64,000 nucleotides of DNA from Zopfochytrium polystomum. Lineage: Eukaryota > Chytridiomycota > Chytridiomycetes > Chytridiales > Chytridiaceae. A program made the translations under genes and the position numbers. How positions within the stretch are numbered: position 1 is the stretch's first letter; each line of letters begins with the position of its first letter. Positions 34,318 through 44,825 of the stretch are shown piece after piece. Under the pieces are notes generated by a model. It was given only the letters and a program-made list of their open reading frames with translations. It ran no database searches and was not told where the DNA came from. The stretch is taken from assembly GCA_025765615.1 (NCBI GenBank), contig JAIVFJ010000058.1:266860-330859 (forward strand), written 5' to 3'.

Positions 34318-36105
34318 TCACTTTCCGCCTCCCCCGCTCTTCTTGTCCCCGCCCAGGACTGCTTGGTAGGTGGTCGACATGACGTTTGAAATCTTTTCCT
34401 GGGCCGTGTGGGCAACGCTCTTCAGACTGGCCGCGGGATCGGCCAGACCTTTTCGACTCATATATCCCGACGCCTTCGTCTGCCTGAATTAAGCACCTTA
34501 CGTTACTTCATAACCGAAATAGAGCGATGTCAAGAGTACAAACCGACTGCGTCATGCTCTCCGTTGCCTGGCCCAACCGCTCCTTCGTGGCCTCCGCTGA
34601 CTTCTGCTGGGACTCGGCGGCGCGTTGCGTCGTCACGGCGGCAATCTCTCCCGCCTTTTCGGCACCGCGGCTCAGGCTTTCGCGAGCCTCCCGCGCCTTT
34701 TCGACCGCGACTCCGGCTTGGTGTTTCGGCTGCGGCTGAACCGGGTGCGGGCCGGCGTCGGCGGGTCGCTCGGCCGTCGTCAAGTGAAGCGCCTCGCCGA
34801 TCGCCTGCAAGCCAGACCCCAGCGTATCGCGAGCCTGTCCGAGGCCCTCGCTCATCCAGTGTCCCGTTTGCTGCGCTCCCGCTCCGGCCGCCTCCTTCCC
34901 CTGCTGCGCCTTCTCACCCATCCACTCGCCCGTCTTCTGCGCGCTCTCGCCGAGCTGCTCGCGGCCTTGCTGCGCCTTTTCGCCGGTCCACTCCGCCGTC
35001 TGCTTCATCCCTTCTTTCGCCTGCTGAATCCCTTCGCCCGCCCTCTCCTTCGTGCCCTCGTACCCGAGCTGCAGCGTCTCGCCGAGCGCTTGCATTCCCT
35101 TTCCCGATGCTCTCCCGAACCGACTCGAGCCCCTGCCCGACCCAGCTCCGCGTCTCCTCCGCACCTATTCCGACCGACTCGTGCGCTTGCCCGCCCTTCT
35201 CCTTCATCCACTCGACCGTCTCCCACGTCTTCTCGCTCATCTTGGCTCCGGCCTGCTGACCACCCTCCATAACTTGCTGTCCCTTCTTCTTCATCCAGTC
35301 ACCGGTCTCCCCGGCCTTCTGCCCCGCCGTCTCCCACCCCTGCTGTCCCTTCTCCTTTATCCACTCTTCCGTCTGGCCTGCCTTCTGCCCCGCCTTCTCT
35401 CTCGCCTGCTGACCGCCCTCCATTGCCTGCTGCCCCTTCTCCTTCATCCAGTCCCCGGTCTCCCCAGCCTTCTGCCCCGCCGTCTCCGTCGCCTGCTGCG
35501 CCTTCTCCTTCATCCACTCGCCCGTCTCCCCGGCCTTCTGCCCCGCCTTCTCCGTCGCCTGATTCCCGCCCTCCATCAACTGATGCCCCTTCTCCTTCGC
35601 CGACTGCAACGTCTCTTCGGCTCTCTGCGCCGCTGCATGCCTCTCGCCCTCAATCGCGTGCTGCCCGGCGCCCCACCAACCTGTCTCCGCGGGGCCTGCC
35701 CTGCGGCCGCTGCTGCTGCGCCTCTTTCATCGACCCACCGCCGTACCCGCCGCTTACCCCCTCTTCGACCTCCTGCAGTCGTCCGCCCGTCGTGGGGATC
35801 TCTGTTGGCGCAGTCACTTCGCGCGTCGAGCCGACGGCGGACTGCGTCTGCCCGATGAGGTCTTTGTGGTTGTGGTGTTCCGCAGGATTGCCGCCTGCGC
35901 CAATGTGCTAGGGGTGGTGGGACGGGTCGACGATATGGGGAAACGGGAAAGAGACTTGGGAGTCAGTCACATGGGCGCCAGACGGGATGGGAAAAGAAAG
36001 CGCAGCGAGGGAGGGGGAGCGTCGACGAGACGGTAGAAAGGATTTTTCGATGGTGGAGAGCGTTGGCGGTGGGTCGAGAGTCCTTACTTTGGGTCCGGTT
36101 GACAT
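34318..36105 (-). CDS. LEA group-3-like hydrophilic repeat protein
   Basis: Exons (minus) 36088..36105 (MSTGPK), 34544..35907 and 34479 down to 34318. The middle part is a string of 11-residue-type amphipathic repeats such as ETGEWMKEKAQQATETAGQK and GGQQAREKAGQKAGQT, characteristic of group-3 late embryogenesis abundant proteins, which fold into helices on drying and protect membranes and proteins. The expected length is about 513 residues. Two +1 changes are needed, one near 35700 in a Gln/Pro-rich part and one at about 35095 (a GGGAAAGGGAA run, where the next frame continues MQALGETLQLG). The summed exon length is exactly two bases over a multiple of three, fitting two extra bases. It is probably cytosolic or mitochondrial-associated and stress-induced. 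No signal peptide is seen. Confidence 0.75.
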
Positions 36106-37569
36106 TCTTAGTTGAATGGGTGAGAGTGAGTGGCGAGTTCCTCGGATTACAAAGGTTTTCAAGAAGTTGACGGGGCTCAAAGTCATTCAACGATCCTTTC
36201 TACCGCGTCGGCCCCGCTGCCCTTTTATTCGATTCGAGGAAATGCTCCGACCAACCAAAAAGACTGAAGACTGTCTGCCCTCCCCTTGTACTTTTCACAG
36301 GTCGAGTGGGACAGTTGGGTGATTTTGGTTGCGGACTGCTGCCACCCCCCTTGATGATTCCTTCCGCCTCTCTTTTTGCAAGCCACGCAACTAAGACGAC
36401 CAACTCGCGACTGACTCGCTCCCCCAGCCCCTCACGCTTGCGTCTGCACACCGTCGCCGGCCACGGACGGCGCCGTCGACGTACAACACCAACGAAGCGT
36501 GTCTCGCGCACGCAACGTCGACGCTGTGCAACCTGATGCTCCAGCGTGCCAAGCGACGCAAGCGTACCAGACGCAAGAAGCCCTACCGTACTGTCCACAC
36601 ATCACCACAGGCCGACCACCCTCGCCGCACAAGAAGAGCATCTCTGCGGCAGCGGCAGTCCATTTAGTCATTTGCGAGTTAGCAAATAGTCTACTGCATA
36701 CACCCCGACACCCAACAGCTAGCTAGTGGGGTTTTTGAAGCTTTGGACCTTATCGCAGATGCTGAGTGCCCGGCTCTCTTTCTTCTCTCTTCACCCAACG
36801 TCCCTTGGTGTAAGCGATGCGTCCTGCCAGTATAAATAATATTTATACCACCTTCATCTTTGATACAGAATTTACTCCCTCCCGGCAGGCTATTGAGTTG
36901 CTCATGTGGAAATAGTGAATTCAGCGCATTCCATCGTTCACAGAATTGCTGATTCAGAAAAACGAAGTGAAAAAAAGAGCAAAGAAAAAAAAAAAAAGAA
37001 AAAAAACAGGAGGAAAAAAAAAGAAAAAGAAAAAGTAAGTCAATTAATGTCCGTCCTCCACTAACCGTGTCACGGTTACTGTATTTACCGATCGGCTTTT
37101 GTTGCGTCGTTCTTTGTTCCATCCAAGACTTCTGCCAAGTCTCGCACACACACACACACACACTCACACTCACACCATCTCTCTCTCTCGCTCTCAGTAC
37201 CGTCATGGCCACTTCGTTGCCGTCTCTCAAGAAGCCCCTCAGCCACGGCGGCCCACTTATAAATAATTACCTCCGCCTACTGGCGCTACTACTCTCGTCA
37301 CTGGGGCTACTGCCACTGCCCCTGCTTCGGCTACTGCTGCTGCTGATGCGACTGCTGCGCTTCGAATGGCTCTTCTGCCTGCTGGCCCCTTTTACCACCC
37401 CACCCCACCGCCTCAACAGATTTGAATTGTACCTTTGCATTGCTATTCGCAAACCTCCCAACATCACCAACACGAACTTCAACACCAACTGCAACAACAA
37501 CAAAACCTACAATACAAGTGAGTCTACGGTCAGTCCGACGACACCGAAAGAATTCGCGTTTACACCACG
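36106..37569. other. intergenic, no supported gene
   Basis: Starts with the LEA gene promoter (an AATAAAAG-like box on the minus strand near 36225). It contains an A-rich run at 36985-37035 and a CA/CT run at 37142-37195. A plus-strand frame from an ATG near 37205 runs through low-complexity Leu/Thr codons toward the aldo/keto reductase remnant. It may include that gene's lost 5' end but cannot be aligned. Confidence 0.4.
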
Positions 37570-38730
37570 CAATCGAAGTCGACATAACCTTCATCGACAC
37601 GGCAGACATGTACGGTAGCGGCCCAAACGAACAGTTGATCGCCAAGGTCCTCAAGACGCGTCGCAGCGAAGTGGTTCCGTGCACAAAGGTAAGTATCGCC
37701 CCTTTTTTTTCTCTGGTTGGTGGGCCACCCATATCTCTTAACGTCTCCACCCCCAATCCCCCCCCCGAAGTTTGACATCGTCCGCGGACCTAACGGCGAG
37801 TTTTTGGGCATCAGAGACGGACCCTGACTACGTCCGCGAAGCCAACCAGAAATGGCTTGAACGCCTCGAGGTCGATAGTATCGATGAGTATTACCAGCAC
37901 GGCGCCGACCCAAAAACCCCTATCGAGGACACCGGTCCATGGCCCAGCTTGTCAAGGAGGGGAAAGGTACATGTGTAATGCGAGGGCGGTGGCGCTGCTC
38001 TTACAAATATTCTTACACCACCGCGAGCAGTGAAGCACCTCGGACCATCGGAGGCCTCCGCAGCAACAATCCGCCGCGCCTACGCCGTGCACCCAATAGC
38101 CACGCTGCAGATTGAGTACTAGCCGTGGTCCATCGACATTGAGTAGAACGACATCCTCGAAACGTGCAAGGAGCTCGGCATCGCCATCCTCGCCTGTAAG
38201 CCCCTCCGAGCCGAATCCACTCACATCTTTCCTCTTTGAAACGGGAAATCCCTTATAACAAACACCCCTTCAGACTCCGCACTCGGCCGCGGCTTTCTCA
38301 CGGGCCATGATCAAGTCGGTCGACGACCTCGCCGCCAACGACTCGCGGCGGTACCTGCCGCGCTTCCAGGGCGACAACTTTGCAAAGAACCTCAAGCTCG
38401 TCGACGAGCAGAACCGTGTCGCGGCCGCAAAGGGCGCTACCACGTCGTAGCTGACATTCGCGTGGGTCGCACGCCGGTCGAGCAAGCTGGCGATCATTCC
38501 GACTCCGGGGACCAGGAAGATTGAGGTGAGCGGACGAGCGATGGGCAGAGGATGTGTTCAAGAAAAAACCGAGGGCACTAACGGCTGACCCGTGTTTTGC
38601 TGATGAACCAAGCGCATCGACGAGAACTGGCCGCCAAGGACTTTGTCCTGACGGACGACGAGTACTAGGCGATCCGCGCAATCGTTGACAACAGTGGAGT
38701 GGACGCGGTACCCGGAGCAGCAGAATTTGA
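37570..38730 (+). pseudogene. aldo/keto reductase pseudogene
   Basis: Remnants in order: DTADMYGSGPNEQLIAKVL, then (after an intron at about 37689-37770) FDIVRGPNG, DYVREANQKWLERLEVD and DEYYQHGADPKTPIED, then [79 protein letters not shown] and LTDDEY...IRAIVDN. These match the NADPH-dependent aldo/keto reductases of the yakC/AKR13 type, including the DTADMYG and YYQH active-site regions. The gene is dead: there are four in-frame TAG codons (38119-38121, 38143-38145, 38448-38450, 38666-38668) and at least three frame changes, one of them at a CCC TGA C sequence near 37822. Several intron boundaries are still canonical. The N-terminal strand is missing. Confidence 0.88.
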
Positions 38731-39473
38731 AAAAGAGACTCCACAAGACTCGAAATATTATGAGCTGTGCGAAACAACGCAAGACTGTTCTTTTCTTTTG
38801 ATCAAGTCTCCAGTGCTTCCAGCGGAGCTTTTCCTTTCCTGCGCTGCAACATTGTTGAGATTAGCTGGAAGAGTGATAAGCCTGCTCCATTGTTGGGAGA
38901 TGACATGCCCGCTCTTCGCCGCGCGCCCCCGAAATCACCTGCAATTGCTCTTTTCTCCACACCGGATGAGAACGATCCACGCCCGTTCTGACTGACCAAA
39001 GTCATAAAGCAGCCTTGCTTTGCGCAATGCTTCGTGGTTGATGTGCATGATGTGGATCACAACAATGTGGAAGAATCCGTAAGTGCTGTACGATGCGGAG
39101 GTCCTGGTGAGAAAAGAGCTGATAATCTTGGTGGTGGGCGAGTTTTGCGCACCGGCAGACGAAGTGGAGGAGACGGACAAGATTTGATCAAATCATGGCG
39201 ATTGAAAAGGATGTATTGAGCGGAGACCGAAATTAAAGGATTGCTTTGGTCTGCGCACAAACGGTGCTGAAGGTTGTCTCTCTCTTGCCAACAAGAACGA
39301 AAGAAAAGAGGAATGGACAGCTTTTTTAGGTCCGAGCAGCCGCCCGAGAATCGGAGCTTTAAATTCGGCAGGCGGCAGGCGGCGCTATTTAACCGCCCGC
39401 ACCCGCAGCCCCGTGCCGTGCTTAAAAAGGGATCTCTCGGGCCGTTCTCGACCCGTCTCTCTCTGTGGTTCTG

Positions 39474-39549
<76 letters not shown>

Positions 39550-39628
39550 CCTCCCTCTCTCTCTCTCTCTCTCTGCGCGAAAAAGGAAGATCCGAAATCA
39601 GTTGCAGTCGACAGACAGATTTCCCCAA
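38731..39628. other. intergenic with a long (CT)n tract and TATA-like box
   Basis: No gene is supported up to about 39300. A CTATTTAA box lies near 39388 and a CT tract of about 110 bp at 39463-39573, both in front of the 2H phosphoesterase start. Confidence 0.5.
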
Positions 39629-40818
39629 ATGGCCTCCACCTCCGACGAAGGCGCCGCCGCCGTTGTTAACCCGCACGAGGCTCTCCTCATCGAAGCGGCA
39701 GCGGCGGCGACGGCAGGCGGCGCCGATCACCTCCCCACGAGCGACTTCCCCACCGCCGCCCAGCACCGGCTCCAGGCGCGCTTCGCCGCGCACCGCGCTC
39801 GCCGCAACCAGGACCACCGCGACCTCTTCCTCTCGCCGTCGTTCGCCGGCGTCGTCCCCGACGCCGTGCTGTCCCGCCTGCTGAGCCAAGAAAAGGGCTA
39901 TGCCGACCCGCGCCACTCCCTCGTCGTCTGGGCCCGCCCGCCGCACCACATTGTCCGACTGGCTGGCCACGTGCAGGCGGAGCTGGCAACGGCCGCTCCA
40001 GGTGAGAGAGAGAGGGGTGGGGTTTGGGAGGTGGTCGACGTGGAAGAAGAATCCTTGAGATCAACAGGCAATTTGCGCTCATCCCAGTCTGACTCTGCAC
40101 CGCCAACCCTACCCCCACCGCCTGCGCAACGAAAACCAACCCGGTCTACCAAGGCCTCTGGCTGATGCCTGCACACCGGCTGCACATGACGGTGCTCGAG
40201 ATCGCGCACTCACAGCCGGCCGCCGCCATCGACGCGCTGGTATCCGCCCTGCGCCCCGCGCTGCCGCCCATCGCCGACCTAACCCGGACCCGACGCCACG
40301 CCGGCGCCGGCACCGCGCGGCTGCTGCGCCCGCAGGTATCCTTTGACGCGTCCGGCGTCGCGCTGACGTTCCTCCCCGCCGCCGCCCAAGACGACCACGC
40401 CGGCTCGTACACGTACCAGCACCTCCGTCGCGACGTGTACGCGCACGTCTCCTCCGCCGTCGCCGCGGCGCAGGCCGCCACCGGCGGCGGCGGCAGCAGC
40501 GACTTGCCGCCGCTGGCGTCGCGCTACGTCTACCCGAGCGCCCACGTGACGCTGGCGCGGTTCGTGACGGCCGCGGAGCTCGCCGCGCCGGAGCAGCGCG
40601 CCGCGTGGGTCGCTGCCGTCGACAGCGTCAACGCGTGGCTGGAGGCGGACGTGTGGACGACGACGGCGACGGCGGCGGCCGGCGGCGGCAGCGTTGGCGA
40701 GTTTAGTCGAGATTTTTGCGGGGAGTGGGCGGTCGGGGAGGAGAACGGGCTCGTTGTGCGCGCGGGGACTGTGTGGTACGGCGGGGGAAGGACGGTCGCG
40801 GCGGGCGAAGGGTTCTAG
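39629..40818 (+). CDS. 2H-superfamily (RNA ligase/cyclic phosphodiesterase-like) protein
   Basis: Two exons, 39629..40001 and 40154..40818, give 345 residues with a GTGAGA donor. The protein matches a common fungal family annotated as RNA ligase/cyclic nucleotide phosphodiesterase. Family blocks are LFLSPSFAGVVPDAVLSRLL, WARPPHHI, then after the intron LWLMPAHRLHMTVLEIAHS with the first HxT motif at residues 135-137, YTYQHLRRDVY, YPSAHVTLARF with the second HxT at 255-257, and a C-terminal GEWAVGEENGLVVR...WYGGG. The two His in HxT motifs are the catalytic pair in 2H enzymes, which open or close 2',3'-cyclic phosphates. The protein is probably cytosolic and the natural substrate is unknown. 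The gene is intact and ends with TAG. Confidence 0.93.
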
Positions 40819-42036
40819 AGAATAATAGAAAAGCCATTCGGGTCTCAACTGGCCCCCTCTTGCTCAAAAGCCCTGAAAATGGGCGCCAGTCATGTTCTAT
40901 TTTAGTGGGAGGCAACATAAGCTGGCAGTCAACAGCGCCAACACACTATAGAAGCCGACATTGGCACGACCGCACGGTTGCCGCACCTTCCGGCTTCATT
41001 CTCATCTTGAATTGTTGTGTTCGCATGCAAAATAAACATCAGATTCACAAAGTTTGGCAAAGTGAAGTTTGATTTCCCTTTCCTTGGTTCTATTTCTTCT
41101 TTTTCGCAGTTTCGTTACCGGTGCAAGTCGCCGCTTTCACAGTAACCGGCGTCGCACTTGCTTTAAACACTGGTGCGGGCACTGGACTTGCACTGAGGTC
41201 GGAAGAAGAGAACGCGATCTCTGCGGCAGTGTTGCGGCGAGGCAACCCGATCTCCTATGCTTCTGACATGGCCCAGGTCGACAGAGCCCGCAACACCAAG
41301 ATGGAGATGTTCTTGGCAGTTCGCCACTTGCTCCATTGCTCCTCTCGCGCCATTTATCGCCACAAAGATGACGACTAGATGACGACTCCCTTGTCCCTCG
41401 GAAACCGCGCTCGGCAGCGCGAGAGTGGATTTGGAGGCACGAATAGACTTCCATGGGCCTATGCGTACAGGCCAAAAGAAAAGCCGCCTCGATCGTCAAG
41501 AGAAAGACATCCCTCGCGTACAATACGCAGCCTGATCAGCCAGCAAGCAACGTGGATTCACCGCAAGTCTCGATCCCAACTCGAAGGTCCTCGCACGCGT
41601 GCGACACGAGGGTATGATCGTTGCCGTCCCACCTCCCCTTCTGTCGACGTGGAGCCGCTTTCACTTCGTTTCACCTGTGCTGAAACGTGCACGGTCATTC
41701 ATCGTGTTTCCACGTTCCCTTTAAAAAAAGCGTTCCACCATGCGAAACAGCTGAGGCTTTCGGTGGAACGCCATCGTCAGTAGCATTCATTCTTTAATAA
41801 CTATGCAATCATTATCGTGTCGGTCCACGAACATCGCAGCGAATAGTGGATCGAGGAAGCATTGCCGAGAAAAAGAGAAAAACGCGCCTTCTGCCCACAG
41901 CTCTCCAAGTTCCACTTCCTCTTCTGTTTTGGAACAATATTTTGGCAACAGTGTTTCCGTTACAACTGGCATTAAAAAAAAAAAATGCCGCAAGCCCCTC
42001 CCAACCAAGCGTCCCCTGCTTCAACAAAAGTTCAAG
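40819..42036. other. intergenic, possible unassigned exon
   Basis: A plus-strand open stretch at about 41110-41378 follows a TTTTTCGCAG acceptor-like sequence and reads VTGVALALNTGAGTG and RRGNPISYASDMAQVDRA before a TAG. This could be a last exon, but no upstream exon or family is recognisable. The rest shows nothing. Confidence 0.3.
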
Positions 42037-43105
42037 TCACATAGAAAGAACTGCTTCGAGCCGACGGCAGCGCTCCTCGCTCATCCACGGAAACAGATAC
42101 GCGCCGTGGTCGTACTGCTCCCTCAGGTCATCGTAGCAGCAACGGGCGTACGTGTCCCCAACCATGGTGTTGCACGTGTCGCACCTTATCGGTCCCACGT
42201 CGTCGCAAACGCTCCGCGTGAAGCAATAGAGCGCATGCTCAGAAGAAAAACCGTGCCACGTGAGCACGCCCGGCCAGAGCTCTTCGTTCTCGCTGCTCCC
42301 ATCCGCAGCAGGGTCCGCCGCGCCCGCCAGGATCAGCTCCCTCTCGCTCGGGTCGATCCAGTCGGGCACGATGCCACCCGGCGCCCGCATCGCGTCGAGC
42401 GAGAACGCGAGCCCCAACGCGTTCAGCACGGCCGCAACGCCGCGCGGGCGGAACACGTCCTTTGCCTCTGGCGAGACGCCGGACGGCGCCGAGGTCGTGC
42501 GGCGCAGGCAGCGGCCAAACGGGTACTCTGCGGTCAGCCCGAAACCGCCAATGACCATGCTGCTGTGCTTTGTGAACGGGCAGCCGCACACGGTCCCGCA
42601 GGGCGGCAGCCGCCACCCGGTCTTCACGGCGTCGTACGGGACGTAGCGGCGCGGCCCGCGGGTCAGCGGCGTCAGACACGCGGGGCAGTGGAACGCCGCG
42701 CGCACCACTGGCGCCGTCGCGGGCAGCGAGCGCATGAAGGCGTCTGCTGCCGCAATGTCGTCGGCTTCCGGCCACGGCCCGCGAATCGTTTCGTCCTCCC
42801 ACCGCCGCCGCGGGGGTTGCCGCTGGCGTCCTCACCGCCGCCGAAGCGACGTCGTAGTCGAAGAAGCGCGAAGCGCAGAGTCGCCGCGGCGGCTGTCATG
42901 CAAAAGGCCAAGGGGTCGTCGTTGCATTGCGAGCGGAGTGCGTCCAAAACGGCGGCGCGGTCGTTCGGGTCGGCTTTGCCCGGATTTTTGCGCAGCAGGA
43001 TGGCAGCGAACTGGGCGGCAGAGCCATCCGGCGTTTCCCTGGGGATCTCCTGCGCCAGCCGCCAATAGGGACGGTGACAATGGCAACGCCACCAGTGCTG
43101 AAGGC
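42037..43105 (-). CDS. uncharacterised Cys-containing protein
   Basis: I do not recognise this family. From about 43080 to 42820 the frame reads WRLAQEIPRETP, AAILLRKNPGKADPNDRAAV and ALRSQCNDDPLAFCMTAAAA, and from about 42815 to the TGA at 42037-42039 another frame reads WEDETIRGPWPEADDIAAAD, HCPACLTPLTRG, CGTVCGCPFT, CDTCNTMVGDTYARCCYDDL and ends LEAVLSM. The two parts join in a GC-rich Gly stretch near 42815 where the frame must change. CxxC pairs (CPAC, CDTC) suggest metal binding. The start codon is not found. An upstream exon or a further frame change near 43100 is likely. Confidence 0.55.
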
Positions 43106-43669
43106 GCTAACGGTAATGGCACTGATGGCGGCGGCGGCAACAGCGGCCCGATGATTTTGATTATGGCTGAACTCGCAGCCTTTTTTGCCTTTTGTCCTCA
43201 CTTCACGTCGATTTCAAAAAAAAACCTGTTACTTTTTTTTTTTGTTTCTACGATTGCTAACTCACCGTTTTTCGATTCTATGTTTTCTAACTCGTGCCTA
43301 TAGATTGGTTGTTTGTTTCTACGGAAAGCTTTTATTCCCTTTTCCCTTGCCCCCATCACTGACCTCACCCCTACGACGATTTCGTCTATGCCTTTCCGCT
43401 TTTTTCTCCCCAATTCTCTCTTCCGCCTCTTTCTCCCTCTTAAGTGTTCTTTCTCTTCTATCACATGCGTTCCCCCTGAATTTCAATCTCCAATCATCTC
43501 TCTCGCACGACTTTCGCACTGTTTCCCGCATATTGTTCTCCCACGGCACTCGGTTCTCCGCATACAAAACAATGAATCGTTACGTTTTCTGTTTCCAACA
43601 TCCACTGGTGAACCACAGAAAATTCACAGCCCGCAGAAAGGAGAAAAGGGACTGTTTTCAGCGAACAAT
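43106..43669. other. intergenic, T-rich
   Basis: No gene is supported. In particular, no run of hydrophobic codons on the minus strand continues the ligand-gated-channel-like fragment upstream of it. Confidence 0.4.
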
Positions 43670-44198
43670 TCACGGTTTCCACGGAAGATGCGGATCCAGC
43701 TCGAGGCCCGCCGGGTCCAAAACGTTGGGATTGGTGAAGGCAAGCCGAGGGTCGCTCCAGGCGAGGTAGACGTCCATGTCCAGCTGTTGGGGTCTGTTAG
43801 TGGGTGCCGCATAGCAGGATCAAAGAGAGCTTGCTGGGTATGGGGGAGGGTTTTATAACCAATCGGGCATCGGGCCTTACAATAAACGACCCCGTCTTCG
43901 GCTCGATGTTGTATATGCGGTTGACCGTTATCCCGCACGCAACGGTCGTGCGCCTGCTGCCGACCACTTCGCCGGTGGAGTTGAGGAAGGGCGGGTCGAG
44001 CTTGTGGTATGGGTTCGCCGAGTTGTTGAAGAGAAACTGCGTGGCGTAGTGGGTGGACAGCGTCGTGCTAATGTCGAAGCTGGGCGGGAAGGCGGCGGTG
44101 CCCTGCGCCAGCGCGCTACTGGTCGCCAAGGAGGAGAGGGAAGGTGCGGGAGCCGCGGTGGGGCTGGTCGCCTGAGTCTGAGGCTGGTTTGGGCGCAT
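43670..44198 (-). CDS. fragment resembling the ligand-binding domain of pentameric ligand-gated channels
   Basis: Two exons (minus), 43881..44198 and 43670..43783, encode 143 residues if the ATG at 44196-44198 is used. The readable core is PFLNSTGEVV, GITVNRIYNIEPKTGSF and, across the intron, DMDVYLAWSDPRLAF. This pattern (an xIYNId-tFxadxylxW strand pair followed by W-D-RL) is what the extracellular domain of Cys-loop and related channels shows. The intron has a GTAAGG donor, a CACTAAC branch site and a CAACAG acceptor. The frame ends at TGA (43670-43672) soon after HLPWKP, before any Cys-loop or membrane helices, so it is truncated, a pseudogene, or continues through an unrecognised splice. 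A 5' exon upstream of 44211 may exist. The family call is tentative. Confidence 0.4.
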
Positions 44199-44825
44199 GG
44201 GGGCGTGCCCGCTGGAAGAAAAGCAGATTCTGTTCTTAACGCCGGCACGGCTTGGGCAACATACGCACACTCCATCGCGCGCATCGCCTTTTTCGTGCTT
44301 TTCTTGCCCCTGCGACATTACCTGTCTTCGTAAGAATCTGGTGCCTCCCTTTATTGTTTGTTCGTTGTCTCATTCGACATTGAAACTCCGCCACAAGGAG
44401 CCAGAGCCAAAGCACATTACGCCGGGCGAGACGCACTACGTCGAATCCGTGCCGCGCCGGAAGCACCTTCGAGGTCACAGGGCGGACCAGGCTGTTTGTG
44501 GACGATGGCGGTGCACCAGCGTCGGCGTCGTCATCGTCATTGCTCCGGACGAGGCGCAGCTCGGCCGGAGAGGTGGCAGCGGCCGCGTCGGCGACGGGTG
44601 TCGTGGGAGTCGAGGAGACGCGAACGTGGCTGATTGTCGTCGGCGATGACGCGAAGCGGAGGGTGTGGACGGACATGCTGTCGAGGCTGCTGGTCGACGC
44701 AAAGGTTTAGTGCTGTTTATGCCTGGTGCCAAACATCGTTATTCCAATAACTGAACGTTTCATTTCGTTTTCCGCAACCATCCCAAAAAAAAAAAAAAAC
44801 CGGCGCTCCATCGATCGAGTCGTCC
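44199..44825. other. intergenic or 5' exon of the channel-like gene
   Basis: A minus-strand open frame at about 44676-44360 contains a short hydrophobic stretch (NVLWLWLLVAEF) and may be an upstream exon of the channel-like fragment, because a CTTCCAG acceptor lies at 44212. No family support is available. Confidence 0.3.

Noticed and set aside
38101..38670. Reassignment of TAG to Gln in this organism
   Set aside because: TAG ends the MORN3-like, 2H phosphoesterase and SLC25A44-like genes at the expected places, and the aldo/keto reductase also has frameshifts, so it is simply a pseudogene.
41803..43068. Plus-strand 421-codon open frame over the Cys-rich gene
   Set aside because: It is antisense to conserved-looking minus-strand segments with CxxC motifs and consists mostly of Arg/Ala/Pro codons from GC-rich sequence.
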